Shown here: in pieces, positions 25,315 to 34,104 of the stretch
Position numbering within the stretch: position 1 is the first letter of the stretch
Layout: every line of letters begins with the position of its first letter
From: Arthrobacter sp. Y81
Lineage (GTDB): Bacteria; Actinomycetota; Actinomycetes; Actinomycetales; Micrococcaceae
Length of the DNA: 64,000 nt
Assembly: GCF_002929335.1 (NCBI RefSeq)
Contig: NZ_PJIL01000001.1
Coordinates: 1-64,000 of the forward strand
Direction: 5' to 3'
Position numbers and translations under genes: made by a program
Notes under the pieces: model-generated
Seen by the model: the letters and a program-made list of their open reading frames with translations, nothing else
Database searches by the model: none
What the model was told of the DNA's origin: nothing

Positions 25315-26889
25315 ATGAACCTTTTCCGGACAAAATCCATTGAGCAGTCGATTGCCGACGCCGATGAACCCGGACGCAAACTGAAGCGTTCCCTGAGCAC
25401 GTGGGATCTGATGATCATGGGTGTCGCCGTTGCTGTCGGCGCCGGGATCTTCTCCGTCGGAGCCAAGGCCGCCGCGAACTTCGCCGGCCCCGCTGTGACG
25501 CTCTCCTTCGCCATCGCTGCAGTCACCTGCGCCCTGGCCATCATGTGCTACGCCGAATTTGCCACGGCCATCCCGGTGGCCGGTTCCGCCTACGTCTTCA
25601 CCTACGCCACCATGGGCGAGCTGCTGGCCTGGATCATCGGCTGGAACCTCATCCTTGAGCTGTTCACCGCCGGCGCCGTGATCGCCAAGTACTGGGGGAT
25701 CTACCTCAGCAAGGTCTTCGCGCTGATGGGAGTGGATATTCCGCCCGCCATCTCGCTCGGCGGAATCGACCTCTACTGGGGCGCCTTCCTGATCGTGGCC
25801 GTATTCACCGTGCTGCTGGTGCTGGGAACGAAGCTCTCCGCCCGCGTGGGCAATATCTTCACCCTCATCAAGATCGCCGTGGTCCTGTTCGTGATCGTGG
25901 TGGGCTTCAGCTACGTGAAGTTCGAGAACTACGCACCGTTCGTTCCCGCCTCCGAGCCCACCGCGGCCTCAGGCGGAGCCGACGTCCTCAAGCAGTCCTT
26001 CTTCGGCTTCCTCACCGGAGCCGTGCCGGCACAGTACGGCACGCTGGGCATCTTCGCCGGCGCGGCGCTGGTCTTCTTCGCCTTCATCGGATTCGACGTC
26101 GTGGCCACCTCGGCCGAAGAGGTCAAGAACCCGCAAAAAACCCTGCCGCGCGGCATCTTTGGCGGCCTGGCGATCGTCACTGTCCTCTACATCCTGGTGT
26201 CGCTCGCCCTGACCGGTATGGTGTCCTACACGCAGCTGGCGGAGGCCGAGAACCCCACCCTCACCACCGCTTTCGAAGCCGTGGGGAACACCGACGCCGC
26301 CAAGGTCATCGCCTTCGGCTCCCTGGTGGGCCTCACCACGGTGATCATGGTGCTGCTCATGGGGCTGTCCCGGGTGGTCCTGGCCATGAGCCGCGACGGC
26401 CTGCTGCCGCGCTCGCTGTCCAAGACCAGCACTATCCGTGCGACGCCGGTCCGCCTCCAGATCATCTGCGGTGCAGGGGTCGCCGTCGTGGCAGGCCTCA
26501 CCAACGTGGACCTGCTGGAGGAAATGATCAACATCGGCACGCTCTCCGCGTTCGTGATGGTCAGCCTCGGCATCCTGGTCCTGCGGAGGAAGCGCCCGGA
26601 CCTGAAGCCGGCCTTCCGCGTCCCGTTCGGCAAGGTGCTCCCGGTGGTATCGGCGCTCCTGTGCCTCTACCTGATGACGAACCTCGCGGTGGAGACCTGG
26701 ATCTTCTTCGCCATCTGGCTGGTCATCGGCGTGGCGATCTACTTCTCCTACGGCCAGCGCCACTCCCGGCTCAACGAGAAGTTCGCCGAAGCCAAGGCCG
26801 CCGTCAATGGCCCCCCGCAAGCAGTGCATGCGGTGCAGGACAAGGGCACCGCGGACGACGAGTACGAGGACGCGCTCACCCGCAGCTGA
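25315..26889 (+). CDS. APC family amino-acid permease
   Basis: This 524-residue protein has twelve or more helices. The start MNLFRTKSIEQSIADADEPG and LSTWDLMIMGVAVAVGAGIF match the cationic amino-acid/YfnA-like APC group, and FIGFDVVATSAEEVKNPQKT is the conserved loop after helix 6. The ATG at 25315 is chosen by homology of the N-terminus; GTG at 25303 is an alternative. The C-terminal 45 residues are polar and cytoplasmic. A TetR gene follows after 67 bases. The substrate is an amino acid or amine and is not resolved. Confidence 0.9.
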   Translation: MNLFRTKSIEQSIADADEPGRKLKRSLSTWDLMIMGVAVAVGAGIFSVGAKAAANFAGPAVTLSFAIAAVTCALAIMCYAEFATAIPVAGSAYVFTYATMGELLAWIIGWNLILELFTAGAVIAKYWGIYLSKVFALMGVDIPPAISLGGIDLYWGAFLIVAVFTVLLVLGTKLSARVGNIFTLIKIAVVLFVIVVGFSYVKFENYAPFVPASEPTAASGGADVLKQSFFGFLTGAVPAQYGTLGIFAGAALVFFAFIGFDVVATSAEEVKNPQKTLPRGIFGGLAIVTVLYILVSLALTGMVSYTQLAEAENPTLTTAFEAVGNTDAAKVIAFGSLVGLTTVIMVLLMGLSRVVLAMSRDGLLPRSLSKTSTIRATPVRLQIICGAGVAVVAGLTNVDLLEEMINIGTLSAFVMVSLGILVLRRKRPDLKPAFRVPFGKVLPVVSALLCLYLMTNLAVETWIFFAIWLVIGVAIYFSYGQRHSRLNEKFAEAKAAVNGPPQAVHAVQDKGTADDEYEDALTRS

Positions 26890-26930
26890 CCTCCGCTCCC
26901 GTCCGCACGCCGCTGCGTCGGAATCCGCCC

Positions 26931-26963
26931 TGGCCATGACTCCATAAGATGGAGCCATGGCCA
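26931..26963. promoter_or_regulatory. 15-bp palindrome covering the TetR start codon
   Basis: Arms TGGCCATGACTCCAT and ATGGAGCCATGGCCA (one mismatch) are separated by AAG. The TetR ATG at 26957 lies in the right arm. It could be an autoregulatory operator or an mRNA hairpin that hides the start. Confidence 0.6.
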
Positions 26964-27562
26964 GAGCAGTTAAACCGGAGCGCAAGGCGGAACTGTTGTC
27001 CGCCATTCAGGACTACCTGATGGACAAGACCCTGGCCGAACTCACGTTCCGGAGCCTGGCGGACGGCCTGGGCATCAGCTCCTACGTGCTGGTCTACCAC
27101 TTCGGCAACCGGGAGCAGCTGGTCAACGAAATCATCCGCTCCATCGAATCCCGGCTGGACAGCATGCGCACCACGGACGTGCGCGACATCGACCAGGAGG
27201 CCTGGCGGTCGTACCTGATGGAGTCCTGGGGGTGGACGATGGCCCAGCGGAACCGACATCTGGCCAGGCTTGAGTTTGAGGCCACAGCGCAGGACATCGT
27301 GGCGGCCTCGCCCCGCGGAACAGCCCAGGACCACTTCCGCATGCTTCACGAAAAGGCCCGCGACTGGCTGGTGGTGCAGGGCATCCGGCCGGAGTTCGCG
27401 GACACCGACGCCCGCCTCTTCACGTCCACGTTCTACGGCCTCCAGTTCGACTTTGTGGTGATGAACCAGCCCGAGGAAGCGACGAAGGCCTTCGAGCTGA
27501 TGGTGGCTGTATTTTTCCAAAACCTTGAGCACCGTCTAGCGACGGACGGCCAGCACTTCTGA
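26957..27562 (+). CDS. TetR/AcrR family transcriptional regulator
   Basis: This 201-residue protein has an N-terminal helix-turn-helix (residues about 20-55: LTFRSLADGLGISSYVLVYHFGNREQL) and a helical ligand-binding C-terminus. The DNA-binding part with YVLVYHF resembles BetI/RutR-like members. It lies between an APC permease and a four-gene ABC importer on the same strand, so either may be its target. A 33-base palindrome overlaps its own start codon, suggesting self-repression. The ligand is unknown. Confidence 0.88.
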   Translation: MARAVKPERKAELLSAIQDYLMDKTLAELTFRSLADGLGISSYVLVYHFGNREQLVNEIIRSIESRLDSMRTTDVRDIDQEAWRSYLMESWGWTMAQRNRHLARLEFEATAQDIVAASPRGTAQDHFRMLHEKARDWLVVQGIRPEFADTDARLFTSTFYGLQFDFVVMNQPEEATKAFELMVAVFFQNLEHRLATDGQHF

Positions 27563-27658
27563 CCTCCTTACTGACCTCCTTACAGGGACAGCCGGCCGGG
27601 GGCTGGCACTTACCCCGGCGTCTCAGAGCTGTAACAATGAGCCGTAAGTGGATGTGGT

Positions 27659-27687
27659 TGACCTCACATTGTGCTTAGATCAGATTG
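27659..27687 (+). promoter_or_regulatory. Possible promoter of the ABC importer operon
   Basis: TTGACC at 27659-27664 and CAGATT at 27682-27687 are spaced by 17 bases. The -10 is weak. The position just upstream of an operator-like palindrome and about 80 bases before the binding-protein gene is sensible. Confidence 0.35.
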
Positions 27688-27698
27688 TTGAACAGAAG

Positions 27699-27713
27699 TT
27701 CGGATAGCGAACA
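27699..27713. promoter_or_regulatory. IclR-type operator GTTCG-GATAG-CGAAC
   Basis: A perfect 5-base inverted repeat with a 5-base AT-containing centre matches the pattern bound by many IclR regulators. It lies between the possible promoter and the start of the ABC importer operon. No IclR gene is present in the window. Confidence 0.55.
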
Positions 27714-27765
27714 TTTGCGACTTGGGGCTCATCACTCGCAAGTCAATGGGCACAAAGGAGTGAGC

Positions 27766-28752
27766 ATGAAACGTCGTCTTATTGCCGTTTTGGCAGCCGC
27801 CTCTGTTCTGGGACTGTCGGCCTGCGGAAGCGGCTCGCCCAGTTCCACGGGAGGCGGGACTGCATCTGGCACCGCCGGTGGAGGTTCGGACCTGACGAAG
27901 GTCAGCGTCGGTGTCATTCCCATCGTCGACTGCGCACCCATCTACCTCGGCGACAAGCAGGGCTTCTTCAAGGAAGAGGGCCTCCAGCTGGACATTCAGA
28001 CCGCAACGGGCGGCGCGGCGATCGTCCCCGGCGTCGTCAGTGGCAGTTTCGACTTCGCGTTCTCCAATCTGATCTCGGTCATGGTTGCCAAGGACAAGGG
28101 CCTTGACCTGAAGTTCGTCGCAAATGGTGCTTCCACCACCGGCGAAAAGGGCAGGGACATCGGCGGCGTCGTCGTTCCGGCAGGCTCGAGCATCCAGTCC
28201 GCGAAAGACCTCGCCAACAAGACCGTTTCGGTGAACAACCTCTCCAACATCGGCGACACCACCATCAAGTCGGTTGTCGAAAAGGACGGCGGTGACCCCA
28301 AGAGCGTGAAGTTCGTCGAGGTGGCCTTCCCGGACGCCCCGGCGGCCCTGGCCAACAAGCAGGTTGATGCTGCATGGATCCTTGAGCCCTTCCTGTCCAA
28401 GGCCGTGGCGGAAGGCGGCAAGGTAGTTTCCTGGAACTTCGTCGAGATGAGCCCGGAGCTGGACATTGCTGGCTACTTCACCATGGGAGACACCATCAAG
28501 GGCAAGGCTGAGCTCACGCAGAAGTTCACCCGCGCCATGAACAAGTCGCTCGAATATGCGCAGCAGCACCCGCAGGAGGTCCGCGACATCGTGGGCACCT
28601 ACACGAAGATCGACGAGGCTGCCCGGGCCAAGATCGTGCTGCCGCGGTACCGGGTCGAATTCAACAAGGATGCGTTCAAGACCCTCGGCGACGCCGCCGC
28701 CAGCTACGGCACGCTGACCAAGGCTCCGAACGCAGACGAACTCCTCCCGTGA
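27766..28752 (+). CDS. ABC transporter substrate-binding lipoprotein, NMT1/SsuA-like
   Basis: This 328-residue protein has a lipoprotein signal peptide ending in lipobox LSAC with Cys20, then a Gly/Ser/Thr linker. The binding fold shows VSVGVIPIVDCAPIYLGDKQ, IVPGVVSGSFDFAFSN and KQVDAAWILEPFLSKA. It is membrane-anchored outside the cell and delivers a small molecule to the two permeases encoded next. AAAGGAG precedes the ATG. The NMT1/THI5-like fold covers pyrimidine precursors, nitrate, sulfonates and aromatic acids; the IclR-type operator hints at an aromatic or organic acid, which is only inference. Confidence 0.9.
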   Translation: MKRRLIAVLAAASVLGLSACGSGSPSSTGGGTASGTAGGGSDLTKVSVGVIPIVDCAPIYLGDKQGFFKEEGLQLDIQTATGGAAIVPGVVSGSFDFAFSNLISVMVAKDKGLDLKFVANGASTTGEKGRDIGGVVVPAGSSIQSAKDLANKTVSVNNLSNIGDTTIKSVVEKDGGDPKSVKFVEVAFPDAPAALANKQVDAAWILEPFLSKAVAEGGKVVSWNFVEMSPELDIAGYFTMGDTIKGKAELTQKFTRAMNKSLEYAQQHPQEVRDIVGTYTKIDEAARAKIVLPRYRVEFNKDAFKTLGDAAASYGTLTKAPNADELLP

Positions 28753-29591
28753 GTTCACAGGCCCCAACCGCCGGTGGTGCTGGTCCAAGCGCGGAGCGGC
28801 ACCACCGGCGGGTCCGCAAGGCACCAACAAAACAACTGCTCGGCGTCGCGGGGATCCTGGGGTTCCTGGTCACCTGGGAGCTCATTTCCAGGCTCGGCAT
28901 TATCGATGAGCGCTATCTGCCGCCCGCGAGTGAGGTCATTGCCGCCCTGGTTGCCGACTTCGGCCTCACGGCCTTTTGGGTCTCAGTCGGCGAGACCATG
29001 AAGGCCTGGTTCCTGGGCCTCCTGATAGCAGTGGTGGCAGCCGTGCTGCTCGGCTTCATTATCGGCTCCAGCAACTTCCTCCGGAAGGCCACCAATTCGA
29101 CGGTCGAATTCCTCCGCCCAATCCCCTCTGTCGCCCTGATCCCGCTGGCCGTTTTGCTCTTCGGCGTGAAGATCGAATCGTCGCTGCTGCTGATCGTGTA
29201 CGCGTCCTTCTGGCAGGTCCTGATACAGGTCCTCTACGGCGTGGCCGACGTCGATATGGTCGCCAACAATACGGCCAAGACCTACGGCCTGGGCAGGATG
29301 GCCCGCATCCGCTACGTCGTCTTTCCCACCGCCCTGCCGTACCTTATGACCGGCGTACGGCTCGCCGGCGCGGTGGCGCTGGTCCTGGCCATCACGGCCG
29401 AACTTGTGATCGGATCCCCGGGACTCGGCCGGGAGATCGCCCTTGCCCAGTCCGGCGGCGCAATCTCGGGTATGTACGCCCTGGTGCTCGCTACCGGCCT
29501 GATCGGCGTGGTGATCAATATGCTGATGCGCTTCATTGAAAAGAAGACCCTGGCCTGGCACTCCTCGGTCCGGTCCGAGGTGGTCGTATGA
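28749..29591 (+). CDS. ABC transporter permease, NMT1-type system (1 of 2)
   Basis: This 280-residue membrane protein has about six helices. The coupling loop is AKTYGLGRMARIRYVVFPTA and PYLMTGVRLAGAVALV continues the BPD_transp_1 pattern. It starts at a GTG that overlaps the previous stop by four bases (GTGA). A second, different permease follows, so the transporter is a heterodimer, unlike the single-permease system at 1375. The N-terminal 35 residues are basic and cytoplasmic. Confidence 0.88.
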   Translation: MSSQAPTAGGAGPSAERHHRRVRKAPTKQLLGVAGILGFLVTWELISRLGIIDERYLPPASEVIAALVADFGLTAFWVSVGETMKAWFLGLLIAVVAAVLLGFIIGSSNFLRKATNSTVEFLRPIPSVALIPLAVLLFGVKIESSLLLIVYASFWQVLIQVLYGVADVDMVANNTAKTYGLGRMARIRYVVFPTALPYLMTGVRLAGAVALVLAITAELVIGSPGLGREIALAQSGGAISGMYALVLATGLIGVVINMLMRFIEKKTLAWHSSVRSEVVV

Positions 29592-30361
29592 AAGTCCTGA
29601 AGACCCTCGGCTACCTCCTGGGACTGCCCGTCCTGCTGATTCTGCTCTGGTGGTCCTCCACCCTTGGGGCGGTCAACTTCTTCGTCCCCACGCCGGCCAC
29701 CCTGGTGAGCAAGTTCGGCGAGGTCTGGTTCGGCGAGCGCTTCTTCACGGACGTGTTGCCCAGCATCGGACGGCTCCTAGTGGGCGTCGTGGCGGCAATC
29801 GTGATCGGCGTCGTCGGCGGAGTGCTGATCGGATCGATCAAATGGCTCCGGGCGCTGCTCGAACCGACGCTGGAGTTCTTCCGCGCCATCCCGCCTCCGG
29901 TCCTGGTGCCGGTGCTGATGCTGCTCATGGGCATCACCGACTCCATGAAAGTTGTCGTCATCATCTCCGGGTGCGTCTGGCCGGTGCTGCTGAACACCAT
30001 CGAGGGTGTCCGCGCGGTAGACCCAGTGCTCTCCGACTCCAGCCACACCTACGGCATCGACGGCTGGGCCCGGGTCCGTTACCTGGTCCTGCCCTCCGCC
30101 AGCCCGCAAATCATGGCCGGCGTCCGCCAGTCGATGTCCCTCGGGCTGATCCTGATGGTGATTTCCGAAATGTTCGCCTCGTCCGCGGGGCTCGGCTTCA
30201 CCATCGTCCAGTTCCAGCGCTCGTTCGCCATCCCGGAGATGTGGTCCGGCATTGTGGTTCTGGGCCTGCTGGGTGTTGGCATGTCATTCATCTTCCAGTG
30301 GGCCGAGCGGAACATCCTGCGCTGGTACCACGGCCAGAAAGAGGTAGAAAATGCAGCCTGA
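29588..30361 (+). CDS. ABC transporter permease, NMT1-type system (2 of 2)
   Basis: This 257-residue membrane protein has about six helices, and its coupling loop is SHTYGIDGWARVRYLVLPSA. It overlaps the first permease by ATGA and the ATPase gene by 11 bases, so the operon is tightly coupled. FRAIPPPVLVPVLMLLMGIT is the conserved segment before the loop. It pairs with the preceding permease to form the channel. Confidence 0.88.
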   Translation: MKVLKTLGYLLGLPVLLILLWWSSTLGAVNFFVPTPATLVSKFGEVWFGERFFTDVLPSIGRLLVGVVAAIVIGVVGGVLIGSIKWLRALLEPTLEFFRAIPPPVLVPVLMLLMGITDSMKVVVIISGCVWPVLLNTIEGVRAVDPVLSDSSHTYGIDGWARVRYLVLPSASPQIMAGVRQSMSLGLILMVISEMFASSAGLGFTIVQFQRSFAIPEMWSGIVVLGLLGVGMSFIFQWAERNILRWYHGQKEVENAA

Positions 30362-31229
30362 CTTAACTCAAGCGGCCCCGGAAGCGATGCTCTCCGTCCG
30401 CGGGCTGAAGAAGGTGTATCAGACCGACGGCGGCGACATCGAGGCCGTACGGAACCTCACCTTCGACCTACGCGCCGGCGAGTTGGCGTGCCTCGTGGGC
30501 CCCTCGGGCTCCGGCAAGACCACGCTCCTGAAATGCATCTCGGGGCTCATGGCCCCGACGGAGGGCGAAGTCCTGCTGGACGGGAAGCGGGTCACGGGTC
30601 CTCCGAAGAAGATGGCCGTGGTGTTCCAGGAATACGGACGCTCACTCTTCCCGTGGATGCGGGTCCGCGACAACGTGGAGCTCCCGCTCAAGAACCAGGG
30701 CATGCCGAAGGCCGAGCGTGACAGGCTGGTGGATGAGGCCCTCGAGGCCGTGGGCCTGTCCGGCGTTCCGCGGTCCTACCCCTGGCAGCTCTCCGGTGGC
30801 ATGCAGCAGCGCGTAGCGATCGCGAGGGCCATCGCCTACCAGCCCGAGGTACTGCTGATGGACGAACCGTTCGCAGCCGTGGACGCCCAAACCCGTGCCG
30901 ACCTGGAAGACCTGATCCGCGTCGTGTGGAAAAAGCTCGGCGTAACCGTGCTCTTCGTGACGCACGACATCGATGAATCGGTCTATCTGGGGGAGCGCGT
31001 CATCATCCTCTCCAGCTCTCCGACGGTAATCCAGGAGGACATCGTGATCGATCTTCCGGCAGGGCGTGACCAGCTGAACACCCGTTCGTTGCCGCGCTTT
31101 ACTGAGCTGCGGCACCATGTCTATGAGCAGATCCAGCTGGCTAAGAGAGGGCACCGCCCGGCGGCCTCATCGGCGGCGCAAACCCCAACGACACCGACTT
31201 CCACGGCTTCTACCTTTGGCCCTGCATAG
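30351..31229 (+). CDS. ABC transporter ATP-binding protein, NMT1-type system
   Basis: This 292-residue ATPase has Walker A GPSGSGKTT (residues 50-58), the FQEYGRSLFPWMRV Q-loop, signature LSGGMQQRVAIARAIA, Walker B VLLMDEPFAAVD and switch region VLFVTHDIDES. It belongs to the nitrate/sulfonate/taurine group. The C-terminal 40 residues extend beyond the usual length and are rich in Ala, Thr and Ser. The ATG lies inside the end of the permease gene. No clear hairpin follows. Confidence 0.9.
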   Translation: MQPDLTQAAPEAMLSVRGLKKVYQTDGGDIEAVRNLTFDLRAGELACLVGPSGSGKTTLLKCISGLMAPTEGEVLLDGKRVTGPPKKMAVVFQEYGRSLFPWMRVRDNVELPLKNQGMPKAERDRLVDEALEAVGLSGVPRSYPWQLSGGMQQRVAIARAIAYQPEVLLMDEPFAAVDAQTRADLEDLIRVVWKKLGVTVLFVTHDIDESVYLGERVIILSSSPTVIQEDIVIDLPAGRDQLNTRSLPRFTELRHHVYEQIQLAKRGHRPAASSAAQTPTTPTSTASTFGPA

Positions 31230-31270
31230 CCATCTGGCGCTTCTTCCTTAGGGCGTCGCAACCCCGATGC

Positions 31271-31906
31271 TCACGGCGAAGCGTGGCGGCCCATCCACTC
31301 GACGAGCGGCCGCAGCTGTTCCCAGAGCCGGCCAACCTCCTCCGCGGCGCCCGGCGTGGAGAGCCAGCCGGGTTCGCCCAGCTCCCTGCCGGCGGACAGC
31401 GACTTGTATTTGAGGAGCTCCGCCCGGGGATGCTCGCGGGGGAAGCCCCGGGGGACGGTCTTGAGCCGTTCACCCTCAACGGTGAATCCGGCATCGGTGA
31501 GCCGATGAACAATCTTCTCCAGGGATTCCCCGGTCCCGGTGGCATCCACCGAGTTCCGGAAGCGGGCAAGCTGGGCGGGCGAGATCGAATGGCAGCCGGC
31601 ACCCACCAGGAGGCCGCCGGCACTCAGCTGCACGTAGTACCCCACGCCCTCCTGGAAGGACGCGACCGCACCCTGGGCTGTCTTGTAGGGGGACTTGTCC
31701 TGGGAGAAACGGATGTCCCGGTTGGGCCGGAAGATCTTCGCGGGGCCAAACCGGGGCTCCAGCTCGGCCAGCAGGGCAGCCAGCGGTTCCCGGACGAGCG
31801 TCTCGTAGCGGGCCTTGTGTTCCAGCCACCAGTCCCGGTTGTTGTTCTGCTCAAGGTCCGCATAGAAGCCGGAGGCACCGGCCGGGATGCCGTCGAATGT
31901 GTTCAT
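31271..31906 (-). CDS. DUF2461 family protein
   Basis: This 211-residue soluble protein matches the DUF2461 (TIGR02453) pattern: NNNRDWWLEHKARYETLVREPL, IFRPNRDIRFSQDKSPYKT, and GYYVQLSAGGLLVGAGCH. The biochemical role of the family is unknown. The length is normal. It is monocistronic, downstream of the katA terminator, and convergent with the ABC importer operon. Confidence 0.87.
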   Translation of the reverse strand: MNTFDGIPAGASGFYADLEQNNNRDWWLEHKARYETLVREPLAALLAELEPRFGPAKIFRPNRDIRFSQDKSPYKTAQGAVASFQEGVGYYVQLSAGGLLVGAGCHSISPAQLARFRNSVDATGTGESLEKIVHRLTDAGFTVEGERLKTVPRGFPREHPRAELLKYKSLSAGRELGEPGWLSTPGAAEEVGRLWEQLRPLVEWMGRHASP

Positions 31907-31980
31907 GTAGGGAGCCTAGGGCCGCCCCGCCGCGCAGGCCAGAGGCTGCGCACCGTATGTGGAAAGCGCACGGAACGCAG

Positions 31981-32015
31981 AACACCCCGCCGCGGAAAAT
32001 CCGCGGCGGGGTGTT
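31981..32015 (-). terminator. Perfect 16-bp hairpin after katA
   Basis: Arms AACACCCCGCCGCGGA and complement enclose AAA. It lies 55 bases past the catalase stop on the minus strand and upstream of the DUF2461 gene, so it separates the two transcripts. Confidence 0.8.
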
Positions 32016-32069
32016 CATATCAAAGGCCGTCAGGCACCGTTCAGGAGCGAGCCTTAGCTAATGAGCGAA

Positions 32070-33569
32070 TCAGAGCTTGTTGGCTGCCTCAGCGTCTGAT
32101 TCAGTCTGGCCCGCCCCCAGGTTGGCGCGCAGCTTGGCGCCGAGTTCGGCGTCAACGTTGGTCCAGTACTGGATGGCGCGTTCCTTGATACCCGGGCTCT
32201 TCACGCCGCCCACAGCACCGGTGATGGTGTCCAGCAGGCGGGCCTTGGCGCCGTCGTCGAACACTTCGCGGTACAGCGTGCCGGCCTGGCCGAAGTCGCC
32301 GTCCTCGGCGTGCAGGGAGTGCGCGGAGAGCGTCAGCTCGCCGTCGTTCTCCCAGCCGCCTGCCGGGTCCTGCGGCTCAACAGCAGCGGGGCCGCCAACG
32401 GAGTTGGGGGCGTAGACCGGAACGGACGGGGCGTTGAAGTGGTAACGCCCGGCGCCGTCCTGGCTGTAGTTGTTGACCTGGTTCTTGGGCTGGTTCACCG
32501 GGATCTGGGCGTGGTTGGTGCCCACGCGGTAGCGGTGGGCATCAGCGTAGGAGAAGATGCGGGCCTGCAGCATCTTGTCCGGGGACGCGGCGATGCCCGG
32601 AACGAAGTTCGACGGCGCGAAGGTGGCCTGCTCGATCTGCGCGAAGTAGTTCTCCGGGTTCCGGTTCAGCTCCATGGTGCCCACCTTGATCAGCGGGTAG
32701 TCAGCCTTCGGCCACACCTTGGTGAGGTCGAACGGGTTGAAGCGGTAGGTCTTGGCATCCTCGTACGGCATGACCTGGACGTGCAGGTCCCAGGACGGGA
32801 AGTTGCCGGCAGCGATGTTTTCCTGCAGGTCGCGGATGTAGAAGTCCGCGTCCGACCCGGCCAGCTCTTCAGCCTGGTCACCGCTGATGGTCTTGACGCC
32901 CTGGTTGGACTTGAAGTGGTACTTGACCCAGAAGCGCTCGCCCTCGGCGTTGATCCACTGGTAGGTGTGCGAGCCATAGCCCTGCATTTCGCGCCAGGAA
33001 GCCGGCAGGCCGCGGTCGCCCATGAGCCAGGTGACCTGGTGCGCGGACTCGGGGGAGAGCGTCCAGAAGTCCCACTGCATGTCCGCGTCGCGCAGGTGGG
33101 TGCCCGGGAGGCGCTTCTGGCTGTGGATGAAGTCCGGGAACTTGATGCCGTCGCGGATGAAGAAGACGGGGGTGTTGTTGCCCACGAGGTCGTAGTTGCC
33201 CTCGGAGGTGTAGAACTTCACGGCGAAACCGCGGGGGTCGCGCCAGGTGTCCGGGGAGCCGCTCTCGCCGGCGACCGAGGAGAAGCGGATCAGCATTTCG
33301 GTCTCGACACCCGGCTGCAGGAAAGCGGCCTTGGTGTACTTGGAGATGTCCTCGCTGGTGGTGAACTTGCCGAACGCTCCGCCGCCCTTGGCGTGCACGA
33401 CGCGCTCCGGGACACGCTCGCGGTTGAACTGTGCGAGCTTTTCGATCAGGTAATGGTCGGTCAGGATGATGGCGCCGTCAGCGCCGACAGCCTTCGAGTG
33501 AGCGTCGGAAGTGACGGGAGCACCGGACTGCGTGGTGGACACAGCGGGCGCAGAGATGTTCTGAGTCAT
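32070..33569 (-). CDS. katA: Monofunctional haem catalase
   Basis: This 499-residue protein is a small-subunit catalase. The distal histidine is His59 in [13 protein letters not shown], the distal asparagine lies in [10 protein letters not shown], and the proximal haem tyrosine is in [15 protein letters not shown]. It removes hydrogen peroxide in the cytoplasm. The gene begins 28 bases after a Fur-family regulator on the same strand, so the two are probably one transcript, as in furA-catalase pairs. A perfect hairpin follows. Confidence 0.95.
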   Translation of the reverse strand: MTQNISAPAVSTTQSGAPVTSDAHSKAVGADGAIILTDHYLIEKLAQFNRERVPERVVHAKGGGAFGKFTTSEDISKYTKAAFLQPGVETEMLIRFSSVAGESGSPDTWRDPRGFAVKFYTSEGNYDLVGNNTPVFFIRDGIKFPDFIHSQKRLPGTHLRDADMQWDFWTLSPESAHQVTWLMGDRGLPASWREMQGYGSHTYQWINAEGERFWVKYHFKSNQGVKTISGDQAEELAGSDADFYIRDLQENIAAGNFPSWDLHVQVMPYEDAKTYRFNPFDLTKVWPKADYPLIKVGTMELNRNPENYFAQIEQATFAPSNFVPGIAASPDKMLQARIFSYADAHRYRVGTNHAQIPVNQPKNQVNNYSQDGAGRYHFNAPSVPVYAPNSVGGPAAVEPQDPAGGWENDGELTLSAHSLHAEDGDFGQAGTLYREVFDDGAKARLLDTITGAVGGVKSPGIKERAIQYWTNVDAELGAKLRANLGAGQTESDAEAANKL

Positions 33570-33596
33570 CTTTCTCCTTCTGGTTGGGTTTCTTGC

Positions 33597-34064
33597 TTAG
33601 TTTCGTTCGGCGGGTAGCTTTTGGGTGCGCTGACAGTCCTGGCAGATGCCCTGGTACATGACGTCAGCGATCTGGATGGTCATCGGCTTGGCGTCCGGGT
33701 CCCAGTGCGGGGTGAGACAGGGGGCGTGGCCAACGGCGCAGTCCACGTCCTCCACCCGTCCGCAGCTGATGCACACGGCGTGGTGGTGGTTATCGCCCAC
33801 CCGTGTCTCGTACAGCGCAGGGGAATGGGGAGGTTCGAACCGGCGCAGCATCTGGAGGTCCGTGAGGTCGCCAAGGACCACGTAGACGGACTGCGCGGTC
33901 AGTTCGGGGAGTTCCTCACGCGCGGCGGCAAGGATGCTTTCGGCCGGCGAGTGCGGGTGGTGTTCGACGGCGGTGAGAACCGCCAGCCGCTGTTTGGTCA
34001 CCCGGCGGCCGTGGGCGCGCAGGGCAGCTGCCCATGCGTCCTGGCCGGCCTCGTGAACTGTCAT
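33597..34064 (-). CDS. Fur family regulator (PerR/FurA-like)
   Basis: This 155-residue protein has a winged helix (residues about 18-80: RRVTKQRLAVLTAVEHH, then AQSVYVVLGDLTDLQML). A metal-binding dimerisation domain follows, with DNHHHAVCISCGRVEDVDC and a second pair CQDC near the C-terminus. It is directly upstream of katA, so peroxide-sensing (PerR/FurA) is likelier than iron sensing. A 25-base palindrome just before its start codon is the probable site of self-control. Confidence 0.9.
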   Translation of the reverse strand: MTVHEAGQDAWAAALRAHGRRVTKQRLAVLTAVEHHPHSPAESILAAAREELPELTAQSVYVVLGDLTDLQMLRRFEPPHSPALYETRVGDNHHHAVCISCGRVEDVDCAVGHAPCLTPHWDPDAKPMTIQIADVMYQGICQDCQRTQKLPAERN

Positions 34065-34079
34065 AGCCCCATTGAACCA

Positions 34080-34104
34080 CTTATTATGACTGAATCACAA
34101 TAAG
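34080..34104. promoter_or_regulatory. Fur/PerR-box-like palindrome upstream of the fur-katA operon
   Basis: CTTATTATGA-CTGAA-TCACAATAAG, one mismatch between arms, lies 15 bases before the Fur-family start codon. It overlaps the last codons and TGA of the upstream gene. The AT-rich core stands out in this high-GC sequence. Confidence 0.7.
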
